Source: Bacillota bacterium | Lineage (GTDB): Bacteria > Bacillota > Clostridia > Peptostreptococcales > Anaerovoracaceae | Length of the DNA: 35,398 nucleotides | Reading direction: 5' to 3' | Assembly (NCBI GenBank): GCA_030526355.1 | Contig: JAUNDC010000024.1 | Coordinates: 1-35,398 of the forward strand | Part shown: piece after piece, positions 23,505 to 31,974 of the stretch | Position numbering within the stretch: the stretch's first letter is position 1 | How the letters are laid out: each line of letters opens with the position of its first letter | Program-made: the position numbers and the translations under genes | Notes under the pieces: generated by a model | The model's input: only the letters and a program-made list of their open reading frames with translations | What the model was told of the DNA's origin: nothing | Database searches by the model: none

Positions 23505-25241
23505 TTATTTTGCCCCCTTTCCTGCTGCTATATCAAATGCATCAAAAGGACACACTTCTGCGCAAAGTCCGCAGCCTACACAGCTTTCAGGTACAACGTA
23601 CGGCCTGCCGTCTCTTTCCTCAATGGCAGGACAGCCTATCTTCATACACATCTTGCAGTTTTTGCACTTGTCTGTAACTTCATAAGGAGTGTCCGGCTGT
23701 TTCACAATCAGCGCACAAGGCCTCTTAGTGATTATTACCGAAAGCTCTTCTCTGGCCGTTTCTGTTTTTATGATTTCTTCAAGATCTTTTACCTTGAACG
23801 GATCTATCTCCACAATATTTTTAACTCCGATAGCTCTGCAAAGCTCTGCAATATCTATCGCCGGTGCTTCCTGACCCTTGGCGTTTCTTCCTGTTGACGG
23901 GTTATCCTGATGACCTGTCATACCTGTGATTCTGTTATCAAGAATGATAACTGTTCCCTTGGCGCCGTTGTAATTCATGTTTACAAGGCCTGTAATTCCT
24001 GAATGGAAGAAAGTCGAATCTCCCAGCACAGCAACCACATCTTTGCTGTTTCCTACTGCTTTCTCGAAGCCATGTGCCATTGTGATGGATGCACCCATGC
24101 ACAGGCATGAATCCATTGCCGATGTTGGCGGAAGTGATGCCAGAGTATAGCATCCTATGTCTCCGATAACTGTTTTCTTGAGCTTACTGAGCACATGGAA
24201 AAGTCCTCTGTGCGGACATCCTGCGCAGAGAAGAGGCGGTCTGCCCGGCGCATCCTCGATTTCCTCGATCTGCGGTACAGGTCTGCCGAATGCCTTTCTT
24301 ATCATGTTGGCATTGTACTCTCCCTGAATAGTAAACATATCCTTGCCGCCTGCCAGCTTGATTCCCATAGCTCTGATCTGTTCTTCAAAGAACGGATCGC
24401 CTTCTTCGATAACATAAAGTTTATCTACCTTTGCTGCAAATTCTTCAATCATTGCCTTCGGCAGCGGATTTATCATTCCCATCTTGAGAATGCTTACATC
24501 AGGTAATGCTTCTTTGACATACTGATAGCATATGCCGCTTGTGATGATACCTACTGATGTATCTCCCATTTCAATCCTGTTGATTGCCATGTCACTGCTG
24601 TCCTGCTGAATCTGCGCCATTCGCTTTTCCTGAGCAATGTGCAGTTTTCTTGCCATCGCAGGCATTGCAACATATTTCTGGATATTCTTGACGTATGGAA
24701 TACGTTCCTTTTCCACTCTTTCTCCAATCTCAACAATACCTCTGGAATGTGATATTCTGGTGTTGGATCTGAGAAGAACTATGGTATCGTATTTCTCGCT
24801 GATGTCATATGCTAGCTTAATATAATCCTTGCATTCCTGCGAATTTGAAGGTTCGAGTACAGGCACTCCTGCGCTTCTGCCGTAGTATCTTGAGTCTTGC
24901 TCATTCTGGCTTGAGTGGCATCCGTTGTCATCTGCAACCAGGATTACCGCTCCGCCTGTTACACCTGTATAGGCTGCTGTAAAGAACGGGTCTGCAGCCA
25001 CGTTAAGTCCCACATGCTTCATGCAGGAAAGTGAACGTACGCCGCCCAGAGATGCGCCTATTGCAACTTCGACACCCACCTTCTCGTTAGGTGCCCATTC
25101 AACATGGATCTCATCGTATTTAGCTGCATTTTCTGTAACTTCTGTACTTGGTGTGCCGGGATATGATGAAACCACTTTGACGCCGGCTTCGTAGGCGCCT
25201 CTGGCAAAAGCTTCATTGCCCAGCATGATTTTCTTTTCCAT
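23505..25241 (-). CDS. iorA: Indolepyruvate:ferredoxin oxidoreductase, alpha subunit
   Basis: 578-residue thiamine-diphosphate subunit. The order is the pyrimidine-binding domain (from MLGNEAFARG, with SSYPGTPSTEV), the LLCAGCPHRG linker motif, a TPP-binding GDIGCY...GDSTFFHSG domain in the last 40 percent, and a C-terminal two-cluster ferredoxin domain. The last carries CKNCKMCMKIGCP and CVGCGLCAEVCP; the first motif has the longer Cys spacing known for IorA. Acts in the cytoplasm on aryl-pyruvates made by transamination of Trp, Phe or Tyr. The SD is poor (AAAGG about 15 nt before the ATG), which leaves room for leader control. It heads the operon iorA-iorB-paaK-ACT. Confidence 0.96.
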   Translation of the reverse strand: MEKKIMLGNEAFARGAYEAGVKVVSSYPGTPSTEVTENAAKYDEIHVEWAPNEKVGVEVAIGASLGGVRSLSCMKHVGLNVAADPFFTAAYTGVTGGAVILVADDNGCHSSQNEQDSRYYGRSAGVPVLEPSNSQECKDYIKLAYDISEKYDTIVLLRSNTRISHSRGIVEIGERVEKERIPYVKNIQKYVAMPAMARKLHIAQEKRMAQIQQDSSDMAINRIEMGDTSVGIITSGICYQYVKEALPDVSILKMGMINPLPKAMIEEFAAKVDKLYVIEEGDPFFEEQIRAMGIKLAGGKDMFTIQGEYNANMIRKAFGRPVPQIEEIEDAPGRPPLLCAGCPHRGLFHVLSKLKKTVIGDIGCYTLASLPPTSAMDSCLCMGASITMAHGFEKAVGNSKDVVAVLGDSTFFHSGITGLVNMNYNGAKGTVIILDNRITGMTGHQDNPSTGRNAKGQEAPAIDIAELCRAIGVKNIVEIDPFKVKDLEEIIKTETAREELSVIITKRPCALIVKQPDTPYEVTDKCKNCKMCMKIGCPAIEERDGRPYVVPESCVGCGLCAEVCPFDAFDIAAGKGAK

Positions 25242-25545
25242 TGTTGTTCTGTCTGCCTTTCTGTTTTATATAGTATGTTTATGTATAATTGTACATTTGT
25301 ACATTTGTGTAAGAATATAGGTCTGATATCTGTCCATTAACTTGACAGAGAACCATGCCAGCCTTTTGGAATTTTGCGGTTTGCGTAATGCGGGTTGCGA
25401 GGTTGCGAGGTTGGCTGGCCTTCTGGCTGGCATATTTGCGTAAGGCTGCTCCTGATTGGTTTCAGGAAATAATTTCAGGGGTGTGAAGTTCAGTCTTGTA
25501 TCCGCTTTAACGTATATTTACTCATAAAATACTATACCACAAAAT
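25242..25545 (-). promoter_or_regulatory. Promoter and structured 5' leader of the ior operon
   Basis: On the minus strand an extended -10 box (TGG plus TATAGT; plus-strand 25531-25539) would start a leader of about 280 nt. The leader holds CCTGA/TCAGG and TCTGTC/GACAGA hairpins. A 9-bp inverted repeat (ATGCCAGCC / GGCTGGCAT) encloses short CGCAACC-type repeats. Nearer the gene are two tandem ATTTGTAC units (around 25288-25305). A TTTTCACATGTGGAAA palindrome lies upstream at 25585-25600. No -35 box is convincing. Confidence 0.45.
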
Positions 25546-25680
25546 TTATGCATATTCTATGTGTTTTTGTACAATCGGTCTGTATTTTCACATGTGGAAA
25601 TTCCCAGAGCAAATTCCACAGTGAGGGTTTCCGCAGAATTTACTTCGGAAATTTACGATTTTCACATGCATAAACTTCTT

Positions 25681-25780
25681 CTATACGCCAATTTGCCGAT
25701 GACATTGTGTTGTGCAAGGGATTTCTCGCGGCTGATGTCATCGGTAAACCTTTTCTATAACCCAATTTGCCGATGACGTT
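25681..25780. repeat. Paired direct repeats with an internal inverted copy
   Basis: Two 26-bp units (25681-25706 and 25755-25780) agree at 23 positions and share the core CCAATTTGCCGATGAC. Between them GATGTCATCGG (25734-25744) is an inverted copy of the CCGATGACAT core. The layout resembles a multi-site operator upstream of the ior promoter. Confidence 0.6.
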
Positions 25781-25847
25781 TCATTAGGTAGAACACGTCG
25801 CACAACTTGCTATTTATTTTAATATACTAATATCAGTTATGGCGCCT

Positions 25848-26044
25848 GCCCATTAAGCCCGCCAGCGGGCTTAATGGGCGCTGAGTGGTTCATGCTAAAC
25901 ACATGAAACCACACAACACTCAGCACCCCGGCGTTCATGCAGAATTTCCGCAGAAGCTTTAACAATAAAATTTTGCAGGAACGCCGGCAGGCACCCTTTG
26001 ACAGATGTGCTCACGGATGCGGCTCACGCCGAACCCGCTCGGCG
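25848..26044. repeat. Cluster of four adjacent inverted repeats in a gene-free region
   Basis: Four consecutive stems occur here. The first is a perfect 15-bp pair (25848-25862 with 25865-25879). The second is GCTGAGTG/CACTCAGC with an inner GGTTCATG pairing (25880-25924). The third is a 14-bp pair with one mismatch (25928-25941 with 25974-25987). The fourth is CGCCGA/TCGGCG (26027-26044). They are GC-richer than their surroundings. No frame here looks like a protein; the rest of 25242-26424 also shows no gene I can support. Confidence 0.7.
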
Positions 26045-26424
26045 CAAGGCAATCTCAGATACTTCTGCAAAGCCTTGCCCCGAGGCAGCCCTGAAAGCCT
26101 GCAGCCATATATACAAATCCACCATCTCATTACAATATGTCAATCTCAATACTCGTAAACCTGCTACAACAAAAAACCATTGCACGCCTCGAACTTTATG
26201 TATCAGGTGAACCGCAAAACAGGCACAAACGCGACACTGTACACTCTAACTGCGGATTTCAGCCGCAACTCAACACACGCAAATCGCAGGATTCAACCAC
26301 TTTACATCGTACTCAAGTCACACATCCATCCACAGTTCAATATAAACAAACCATTACAGGCTTTCAGGGACGCTGAGCACATATTCAATTTTAATTTGTA
26401 AAAAAATCCAAAAGGAGCATAATT

Positions 26425-26847
26425 ATGTGTAACAAAAAAGATATAATAGATTTCGGACCTCATCCTTTCGTAGTTGATATTGACTGTGCAACAAAACAGA
26501 ACACAGCCTTCCGCAGAGCACTGTGGACCGGTCAATACCTGCAGCTGACGCTGATGAGCATCCCGGTCGGCGGCGAAGTCGGACTGGAAATCCATCCTGA
26601 TACAGATCAGTTTTTCCGTTGTGAAGCAGGAGAAGGGGTAGTATGCATGGGGTACAGTAAAGAGCACCTCCAGTTCAAAAGTGGCTTCAATGAAAATGAT
26701 GCCATTATTATACCTGCAGGAACCTGGCACAATCTGGTGAACACCGGCAGCTGCCCTCTGAAGCTTTACAGCATCTATGCGCCCCCACATCATCCTCACG
26801 GAACAGTACATTTCACTAAAACCGATTCCGACGCCTCACACGATTGA
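26425..26847 (+). CDS. Small single-domain cupin protein
   Basis: 140-residue cupin_2 beta barrel. Motif 1 is GGEVGLEIHPDTDQFF (E55, H57) and motif 2 is GFNENDAIIIPAGTWHNLVN (H102), enough to hold one metal ion. Ribosome site AAAAGGAG lies just before the ATG. Related proteins are annotated as mannose-6-phosphate-isomerase-like cupins or small-molecule binders; the true function is unknown. The stop codon overlaps the start region of a second cupin-like frame. Confidence 0.88.
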   Translation: MCNKKDIIDFGPHPFVVDIDCATKQNTAFRRALWTGQYLQLTLMSIPVGGEVGLEIHPDTDQFFRCEAGEGVVCMGYSKEHLQFKSGFNENDAIIIPAGTWHNLVNTGSCPLKLYSIYAPPHHPHGTVHFTKTDSDASHD

Positions 26848-27125
26848 TTCCAATGTCACCAGTGACTGCTGACCTCCAGCTTGTTTTCTTCGATGTTCCT
26901 GTGCATTCCAGTACCGGCTGGAAAATATATAACGATACCGATCTGGCTGTTTGCTGTTTGAAGGGATACGGCACAGTATTCATGGGGCACAGAATATATC
27001 AAGAAAGATTCAAAAGACATTTTCACCAGAATGATGTTATTATCGTGCCTGCAGACTGGTGGTTCTGCATTGTCAATACATGCAGCTGCCCCCTCAGGAT
27101 TTGCCGAACCACTGTATCTGAGTAA
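26844..27125 (+). CDS. Truncated, metal-less second cupin (possible decaying duplicate)
   Basis: 93 codons from TTG 26844, or from ATG 26853; neither has a ribosome site. The protein aligns with residues 38-114 of the preceding cupin: LQLVFFDVPV with LQLTLMSIPV, and HQNDVIIVPADWWF with NENDAIIIPAGTWH. The metal-site residues are changed: E55/H57 become K/Y and H102 becomes F. About 35 N-terminal residues are missing. It lies in the -1 frame relative to its neighbour, so it is either translationally coupled or the broken half of a former two-cupin gene. Confidence 0.6.
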   Translation: MIPMSPVTADLQLVFFDVPVHSSTGWKIYNDTDLAVCCLKGYGTVFMGHRIYQERFKRHFHQNDVIIVPADWWFCIVNTCSCPLRICRTTVSE

Positions 27126-27236
27126 CAACACCAACTAAGACGGCTTCGCCGATTCTGTCGGGGAAGCCGATTCTATAGAGAAGTGGACTTTGTAGATATT
27201 CCGGAAGTACCGAAACGATATTTCCTTAATAATAAC

Positions 27237-27281
27237 AAAAAAGCGCATACGGAACCATCATTCGTTTGATTTCGTATGCGC
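27237..27281 (-). terminator. Terminator of the por operon
   Basis: Perfect 9-bp stem (GCGCATACG 27243-27251 with CGTATGCGC 27273-27281) followed on the minus strand by T6 (plus-strand 27237-27242). It lies 112 bp after the porB stop. A smaller CGGCTTC/GAAGCCG hairpin at 27141-27169 may end the cupin genes on the other strand. Confidence 0.85.
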
Positions 27282-27393
27282 GTCATCTCACAGTCCATCA
27301 GCAGCTGGTCGCCAGGGGCGACCTATCTAAAACAGCTCGTCAGAAACAACTCATCAGAAACGGCTCCCTGCTGTCTGCCTGATACCTGTCAGT

Positions 27394-28323
27394 TTATTTA
27401 CATTTTGCCAGCAGCTTTTCCCACTGAGAATCAACATACTGCTGAGTTTCTTCAATCATCCACTCGTTACCTTTCTTAAACATATGATTGAATCTGCCCT
27501 GCTTTCTCAGGAATTCTTCAACCGGCAGCTTATTCTTAGGCTCATAGGTCAGTCTCCACTCACCTTCCACTATCTCGTACATCGGCCATACACATGTGTC
27601 CACGGCCAGCCTGCATATTTCCTGCAGATCCTCCGCTTCATATCTCCAGCCTCTAGGGCAAGGAGCCAGCACATTGAGGAAGCACGGACCCTCTGTGTAG
27701 ATAGCCTTGTGTGCCTTTTCATGAAGATCCTTGAAGTTGCCGAAGAAAGTGGTCTGAGCCGCATAAGGAACATTGTGGGCCGCGATTATTGCCGTCAGAT
27801 CCTTCTTGTTCTGAATTTTTCCGGGAATATTTTTACCGGCCGGTGATGTGGTGGCATCAGCGAATCTCGGTGTCGATGATGAACGCTGGATGCCGGTGTT
27901 CATGTACGCTTCATTGTCATAGCATACATAAACCATATCGTGTCCTCTTTCCATAGCTCCGGAAAGAGACTGCATGCCGATGTCATAGGTTCCGCCGTCA
28001 CCGCCGAAGGCGATGAACTTGAAGGTGTCGTCGATTTTACCGCGCTTCTTTAATGTCTTGTATGCTGCTTCCACACCCGACATTGTAGCTGCTCCGTTGG
28101 CAAATGCCGTATGTATATAACTGTCGTAGTATGCTGTATGAGGATATATAAAGGTGGACACCTCCAGGCAGCTGGTAGCATTGGTTATTACGGCTTTGTC
28201 CTCAGGCTCCAGTGCTCTCAGCACTCCTCTGACAGCAACGCCGGCGCCGCATCCTGCGCAGAGACGATGACCCCCCGCCAGACGTTCCGGCTTTTCAACT
28301 TCTTTTTTTAAATTATATGCCAT
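27394..28323 (-). CDS. porB: 2-oxoacid (pyruvate):ferredoxin oxidoreductase, beta (TPP) subunit
   Basis: 309-residue thiamine-diphosphate subunit. CAGCGAGV (22-29) gives cluster-binding cysteines, and GGDGGTYDIG with the later YDNEAYMNTG is the TPP/Mg motif. The last gene of porC-porD-porA-porB, 13 nt after porA with AGGAG upstream. The four-subunit form usually turns pyruvate into acetyl-CoA, CO2 and reduced ferredoxin. Branched-chain (Vor) enzymes share the layout, so the substrate is likely but not proven. Confidence 0.93.
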   Translation of the reverse strand: MAYNLKKEVEKPERLAGGHRLCAGCGAGVAVRGVLRALEPEDKAVITNATSCLEVSTFIYPHTAYYDSYIHTAFANGAATMSGVEAAYKTLKKRGKIDDTFKFIAFGGDGGTYDIGMQSLSGAMERGHDMVYVCYDNEAYMNTGIQRSSSTPRFADATTSPAGKNIPGKIQNKKDLTAIIAAHNVPYAAQTTFFGNFKDLHEKAHKAIYTEGPCFLNVLAPCPRGWRYEAEDLQEICRLAVDTCVWPMYEIVEGEWRLTYEPKNKLPVEEFLRKQGRFNHMFKKGNEWMIEETQQYVDSQWEKLLAKCK

Positions 28324-28336
28324 TGTCTGTGCTCTC

Positions 28337-29557
28337 CTATTCTTCGTACTTCTTGTGATCGAATCCGCGTTCTCCGAATCTGGAGTCTCTTACGCCCACG
28401 TATCTGTATACGTCGCCCGGATCGTCAGTTTCGTTTATGATAAACAGATCGTTGTAAATTTCATAGTAGTCTTCAACTGTGATATCTCTGCCGCCCAGAC
28501 CGTAGATATAGTTGATGGCGTACGGCTTGTTAGGCAGGTCGTAAAGTGAATTTCTCGCTTCGTTGAACAACGGACCGCCGCTGTTGGAAAAGCTCTCAGC
28601 CTTGTCCATGATGGCAACCGCCTTTACCTTGCACATTGCCTCTGCCAGCGGAACTCTCGGGAACGGTCTGAAAACTCTCAGCTTGATTAGCCCCACCTTC
28701 TTGCCTTCAGCTCTCAGTCTGTCGACTGCCTCCTTGCCTGTTCCTGCCGATGAGCCGATGACAACCAGAGCCACCTCAGCATCATCCATCATGTATTCTT
28801 CAAAGAATCCGTATTTACGTCCTGTTACTTTTTCGAATCTTTTGGCTACATCCATGATGATAGGCATTGCGTCCTTCATGGCCTGCGCCTGTGATCTCTT
28901 TACTTCCATATAATATGGCGATATCCCGTAAGGTCCTACTGCCAGCGGATTCTCATGCTTCAGCAGATAGTTCTCCGGATTGTATTCGCCGACAAAATCC
29001 TTGACCTCTTCGTCCTCCATCAGTTCGATATTGGATACGCCATGGCTTGTAATGAATCCATCCTGACATATCATGATAGGGAGTCTGATGGTTTCTGAAA
29101 TAGGCATTGCCTGTATATAGTTATCGTATACTTCCTGATTTGTCTCCGCATATATCTGTATCCATCCGGAGTCTCTGGCACCCATTGAGTCCGAGTGGTC
29201 ATTATTGATGTTGATCGGTCCTGTCAATGCTCTGTTTACAACAGCCATTGTAATAGGAAGTCTGGCTGATGCTGCCACATAAAGCAGCTCCCACATGTAT
29301 GCCAGTCCTGCCGATGATGTTGCTGTAACAGCTCTGGCTCCTGCCGCCGATGCACCTATGCAGACCGACATGGCGCTGTGCTCGGATTCCACGGCAACAA
29401 ACTCCGTGTCCACTTTTCCATCAGCAATGTACTGTGAATAATACTGAGGAATTTCTGTTGACGGTGTGATAGGAAAAGCTCCCATAACATCGGGATTTAT
29501 CTGTCTCATAGCGATTGCCACGGCTTCATTGCCGGACATTCTGTCTCGTTTTGCCAT
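28337..29557 (-). CDS. porA: 2-oxoacid (pyruvate):ferredoxin oxidoreductase, alpha subunit
   Basis: 406-residue subunit with the substrate/TPP-pyrimidine domain. It contains GNEAVAIAMRQ, GAFPITPSTEI, the catalytic-region VAVESEHSAMSVCIGAS and TATSSAGLAYMWELLY, then the transketolase C-terminal-type domain (VVIGSSAGTGKEAVDRLR). Start codon follows the porD stop directly, with GGAGG within the porD end, so it is coupled. Length matches PorA of clostridia and archaea. See porB for the reaction. Confidence 0.93.
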   Translation of the reverse strand: MAKRDRMSGNEAVAIAMRQINPDVMGAFPITPSTEIPQYYSQYIADGKVDTEFVAVESEHSAMSVCIGASAAGARAVTATSSAGLAYMWELLYVAASARLPITMAVVNRALTGPININNDHSDSMGARDSGWIQIYAETNQEVYDNYIQAMPISETIRLPIMICQDGFITSHGVSNIELMEDEEVKDFVGEYNPENYLLKHENPLAVGPYGISPYYMEVKRSQAQAMKDAMPIIMDVAKRFEKVTGRKYGFFEEYMMDDAEVALVVIGSSAGTGKEAVDRLRAEGKKVGLIKLRVFRPFPRVPLAEAMCKVKAVAIMDKAESFSNSGGPLFNEARNSLYDLPNKPYAINYIYGLGGRDITVEDYYEIYNDLFIINETDDPGDVYRYVGVRDSRFGERGFDHKKYEE

Positions 29558-29863
29558 TTACTTTTCCTCCTTTATGAAATCTATCGCATCGAAAGGGCAC
29601 ACCTTGTAGCAGATTCCACAGCCCTTGCAGTGTACAAAGTCAAAATCCAGACGCTTCCCATCCTTCACAGGAATGGAGCTGTCGGGGCAATACGGCACGC
29701 ATAGCATACAGTGCTTGCAGTTCTCTTCCTTGAAAACCGGCACCATGACTCTCCAGTCGCCTGTTTCCACCAGAAGCGACGTTGCCGGCTCGTATATTTC
29801 AGCACCTGTGGTGACGTCCTGCCAGGTGATTTTTTCGTTGATATCTTTAGCTCTTGTTTTCAT
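29558..29863 (-). CDS. porD: 2-oxoacid:ferredoxin oxidoreductase, delta (ferredoxin-like) subunit
   Basis: 101-residue two-[4Fe-4S] ferredoxin subunit with CKHCMLCVPYCP (C49, C52, C55, C59) and CKGCGICYKVCP (C79, C82, C85, C89). It passes electrons from the TPP subunits to free ferredoxin. Its ATG shares one base with the porC stop (TAATG). Confidence 0.94.
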   Translation of the reverse strand: MKTRAKDINEKITWQDVTTGAEIYEPATSLLVETGDWRVMVPVFKEENCKHCMLCVPYCPDSSIPVKDGKRLDFDFVHCKGCGICYKVCPFDAIDFIKEEK

Positions 29864-30453
29864 TATCCTACCTTTACCTCTTCCATTGCTTTGACCAGTG
29901 CCTTCATGTTGCCTTCAATTACATTCGGCTTGCTGGCAAATTTATGTTCGAATGACTCCCTCATATCTTTGATGAAACGTTCCTGATCTATAACATTACT
30001 TACCTTTACCACTGCGGCCAGCATAGGTGTGTTCGGGAAGTTTCTGCCGAGAGTTTCCATGGAAATTTTCTCTGCATCTACTGCGCATACTCTGCCTTTG
30101 TAACCCTTGAGCATCGGTCTTACTTCATCAGGTGTTTTCTTCGTATTTATAATCAGGGCTCCATTCTCCTTGAGTCCGCTTGTCACATCCACTGATTTAA
30201 GCAGTGTTTCGTCTACTACGACTACATAATCAGGTGTATATATATTGGAATGCACCTTGCAATGCTCGTCTGTAATTCTGTTGTAGGCGGTAATCGGTGC
30301 ACCCATTCTCTCAGGGCCGTATTCCGGAAAGCCCTGAACGTGCTTGCCTGAGCTAAAGGCTACGTCTGCCAGCAGCAGGCATGCTGTCTTGGCGCCTTGT
30401 CCGCCTCTGCCGTGCCATCTGATTTCCACGGCTTCGTTTAATCTCTTGGTCAT
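29863..30453 (-). CDS. porC: 2-oxoacid:ferredoxin oxidoreductase, gamma subunit
   Basis: 196-residue subunit with WHGRGGQGAKTA near the N-terminus and GFPEYGPERMGAPITAYNRI, typical of PorC/VorC. It is the promoter-proximal gene of the operon and has AGGAG 9 nt before the ATG. The operon leader upstream (30454-30680) is long and structured. IorB in this window is a distant relative of the same subunit type. Confidence 0.94.
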   Translation of the reverse strand: MTKRLNEAVEIRWHGRGGQGAKTACLLLADVAFSSGKHVQGFPEYGPERMGAPITAYNRITDEHCKVHSNIYTPDYVVVVDETLLKSVDVTSGLKENGALIINTKKTPDEVRPMLKGYKGRVCAVDAEKISMETLGRNFPNTPMLAAVVKVSNVIDQERFIKDMRESFEHKFASKPNVIEGNMKALVKAMEEVKVG

Positions 30454-30711
30454 TTTGAATTGCTCCTGTTTCTTTGTTTGTTTGTCTGTTCGCTGCGCGC
30501 TGCGTTCGCGGTCGCTGCGCCACCGCCCGCATTTGATGAAATGTGCGGCGACCTACAGTTGCTGTGCCACCGCCCGCGCCATATGATATTAAATATGGTG
30601 TTATGTAAACCGCATGAAATACATGCGGTTTTTCTTCTTATATCGGCAACACAAAAGAAAAAGCCCTTGCGCGCCTTGTTCTAGACTACATTAATAAAGG
30701 CTTTCTGTCAA
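30454..30711 (-). promoter_or_regulatory. Promoter and long leader of the por operon
   Basis: On the minus strand TTGACA (30706-30711), a 17-bp spacer and TAGTCT (30683-30688). The leader of about 220 nt carries the hairpin at 30607-30631 and two 20-bp direct repeats (30511-30530 and 30558-30577, 18 of 20 identical; first copy GTCGCTGCGCCACCGCCCGC on the plus strand). No leader peptide is evident. The interval 30712-30830 is AT-rich with no gene. Confidence 0.55.
30607..30631. repeat. Hairpin shared with the LuxR gene leader (copy 1)
   Basis: Perfect 10-bp stem AAACCGCATG/CATGCGGTTT with loop AAATA, followed by T-rich sequence on the plus strand. The 30-bp block 30608-30637 agrees at 26 positions with 33039-33068; all four differences are transitions. 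Confidence 0.65.
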
Positions 30712-30830
30712 TATATTTTTTGTTTTTATTTAGGTTTTTCTCACAAATTTTTTAATTTATTTTTGTTTTCAGAACCAAAGTATATTTTGTCGGACAATGC
30801 CGGCCAATTATCTAGTATCCTAATAAAATA

Positions 30831-30871
30831 TTTCGACGTATCCTTATCTGTAACACTCGAATACGTCGAAA
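30831..30871 (-). terminator. Terminator of the ybaK gene
   Basis: Perfect 11-bp stem (TTTCGACGTAT 30831-30841 with ATACGTCGAAA 30861-30871), loop 19 nt, with a T-rich tail on the minus strand, 6 bp after the stop codon. Confidence 0.7.
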
Positions 30872-30877
30872 TCTCAT

Positions 30878-31372
30878 CTATAATGTCAGATCCACCAGCT
30901 CAGCCCCCGTAATTCTCATCAGCGCTTCCACCGGCAGCTGCATCTGCAGCCCCACCTTGCCGCCGCTGACCATTATCATCTCAAACTCAGCCGCGGCAGA
31001 ATCCACGGCCGTCGGATACAGCTTCTTCATACCCACCGGAGAGCAGCCACCTTTTATGTAGCCGGTCACACTAGTTATATTTCGAGCCAGTATCATTTCT
31101 ATTTTCTTCTCACCAAAATGCTTTGCCGCCTTCTTGAGATCAAGTTCCTTTTCCACCGGAATTACACACACGTAATACTCACGGCTGGAACCTACAGTCA
31201 CCAAAGTCTTAAAAACCTGCTCCGGGTTCTGCCCCAGTGAACGCGCCACCGATGCGCCATCCAGAAATCCCTCCGGTGCATCATATTCAAACATCTGATA
31301 TGGTACACCCTCGGCTTCAACAATTCTCACGGCGTTGGTCTTATGTGTATGTTTCTCTTTTTTCTTCGCCAT
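30878..31372 (-). CDS. ybaK: YbaK/EbsC-type Cys-tRNA(Pro) deacylase
   Basis: 164-residue INS-superfamily editing domain that hydrolyses mis-acylated Cys-tRNA(Pro) in trans (family knowledge). Visible: KTNAVRIVEAEG (11-22), QVFKTLV with the conserved lysine at about 55, and the GGCSPVGMKK loop. The ATG at 31372 has AGGAGG 7 nt upstream and gives the normal length. It lies 35 nt after the acetyltransferase gene on the same strand, and they are probably co-transcribed. Confidence 0.93.
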   Translation of the reverse strand: MAKKKEKHTHKTNAVRIVEAEGVPYQMFEYDAPEGFLDGASVARSLGQNPEQVFKTLVTVGSSREYYVCVIPVEKELDLKKAAKHFGEKKIEMILARNITSVTGYIKGGCSPVGMKKLYPTAVDSAAAEFEMIMVSGGKVGLQMQLPVEALMRITGAELVDLTL

Positions 31373-31407
31373 TGTCAATCCTCCTGATTTCACCGCAAAA
31401 CGCAGAC

Positions 31408-31974
31408 CTACAGCCGCCCTTCCGCCTTCAGCTGCTCATACTCCTCACGAAGCATTGAATAACATCGCGTTTCTCTGATGGTTCCATCGTATATTTTGTA
31501 TGCTCTCCTCAGAGTGCCTTCATATGTGAATCCGCATTTGCTGATTACGCTCTGACTTCGTTTGTTTGTTTCACCTGTCCTGATGCTGAGAATATCAAGT
31601 CTGAGGTATTCGAATGCGTAGTTTATCAGCCGGCGGGCTGCTTCCGTCATTATTCCTCTGCCCCAGTAATCCTCGGACAGGGAGTAGCCAAGCTCCTTGC
31701 TTCTGATATTGGGGCGGAGGTAGTCCTCCTCCATGCCGATGCTGCCAATCAGCCGGCCGGACTTCTTGTCGATTATTGCCCAGCACATATTGGTAAGAAA
31801 TAAATCTGTGATAATCTCCTTTGATTCCGCTTCACTGGCATGAGGCTTCCAGCCCGCGTGAGGTCCAACGTTGGGATTTTTAGCATATGTGTAAAGCGCA
31901 CCTGCGTCTTTCTTTTCCCACATTCTCAGGATAAGGCGCTCTGTTTCCAGAGTCGGCACCTTTATTTTTCTCAT
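31408..31974 (-). CDS. GNAT acetyltransferase (RimJ/RimL type)
   Basis: 188 residues with the N-terminal LETERLILRMW motif, the acetyl-CoA-binding segment DYWGRGIMTEAARRLINYAF and the late KRSQSVISKCGF block. Typically acetylates protein N-termini or small amines. The ATG at 31974 lies 8 nt after AGGAGG. The target is not predictable. Confidence 0.9.
   Translation of the reverse strand: MRKIKVPTLETERLILRMWEKKDAGALYTYAKNPNVGPHAGWKPHASEAESKEIITDLFLTNMCWAIIDKKSGRLIGSIGMEEDYLRPNIRSKELGYSLSEDYWGRGIMTEAARRLINYAFEYLRLDILSIRTGETNKRSQSVISKCGFTYEGTLRRAYKIYDGTIRETRCYSMLREEYEQLKAEGRL

Noticed and set aside
25340..25440. TGGCATG followed by a pyrimidine-rich stretch upstream of iorA (minus), resembling a -24 box
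   Set aside because: The -12 element lacks the required GC at the right spacing.
25937..26376. Several 70-80-codon plus-strand frames in the palindrome-rich island
   Set aside because: They overlap one another in different frames, run through inverted repeats and show no ribosome sites or protein motifs.
30545..30575. TGGCACAGCAACTGTAG in the por leader as a possible sigma-54 promoter
   Set aside because: The -12 element reads CTGTA without the GC doublet; a sigma-A promoter at 30683-30711 explains the operon better.
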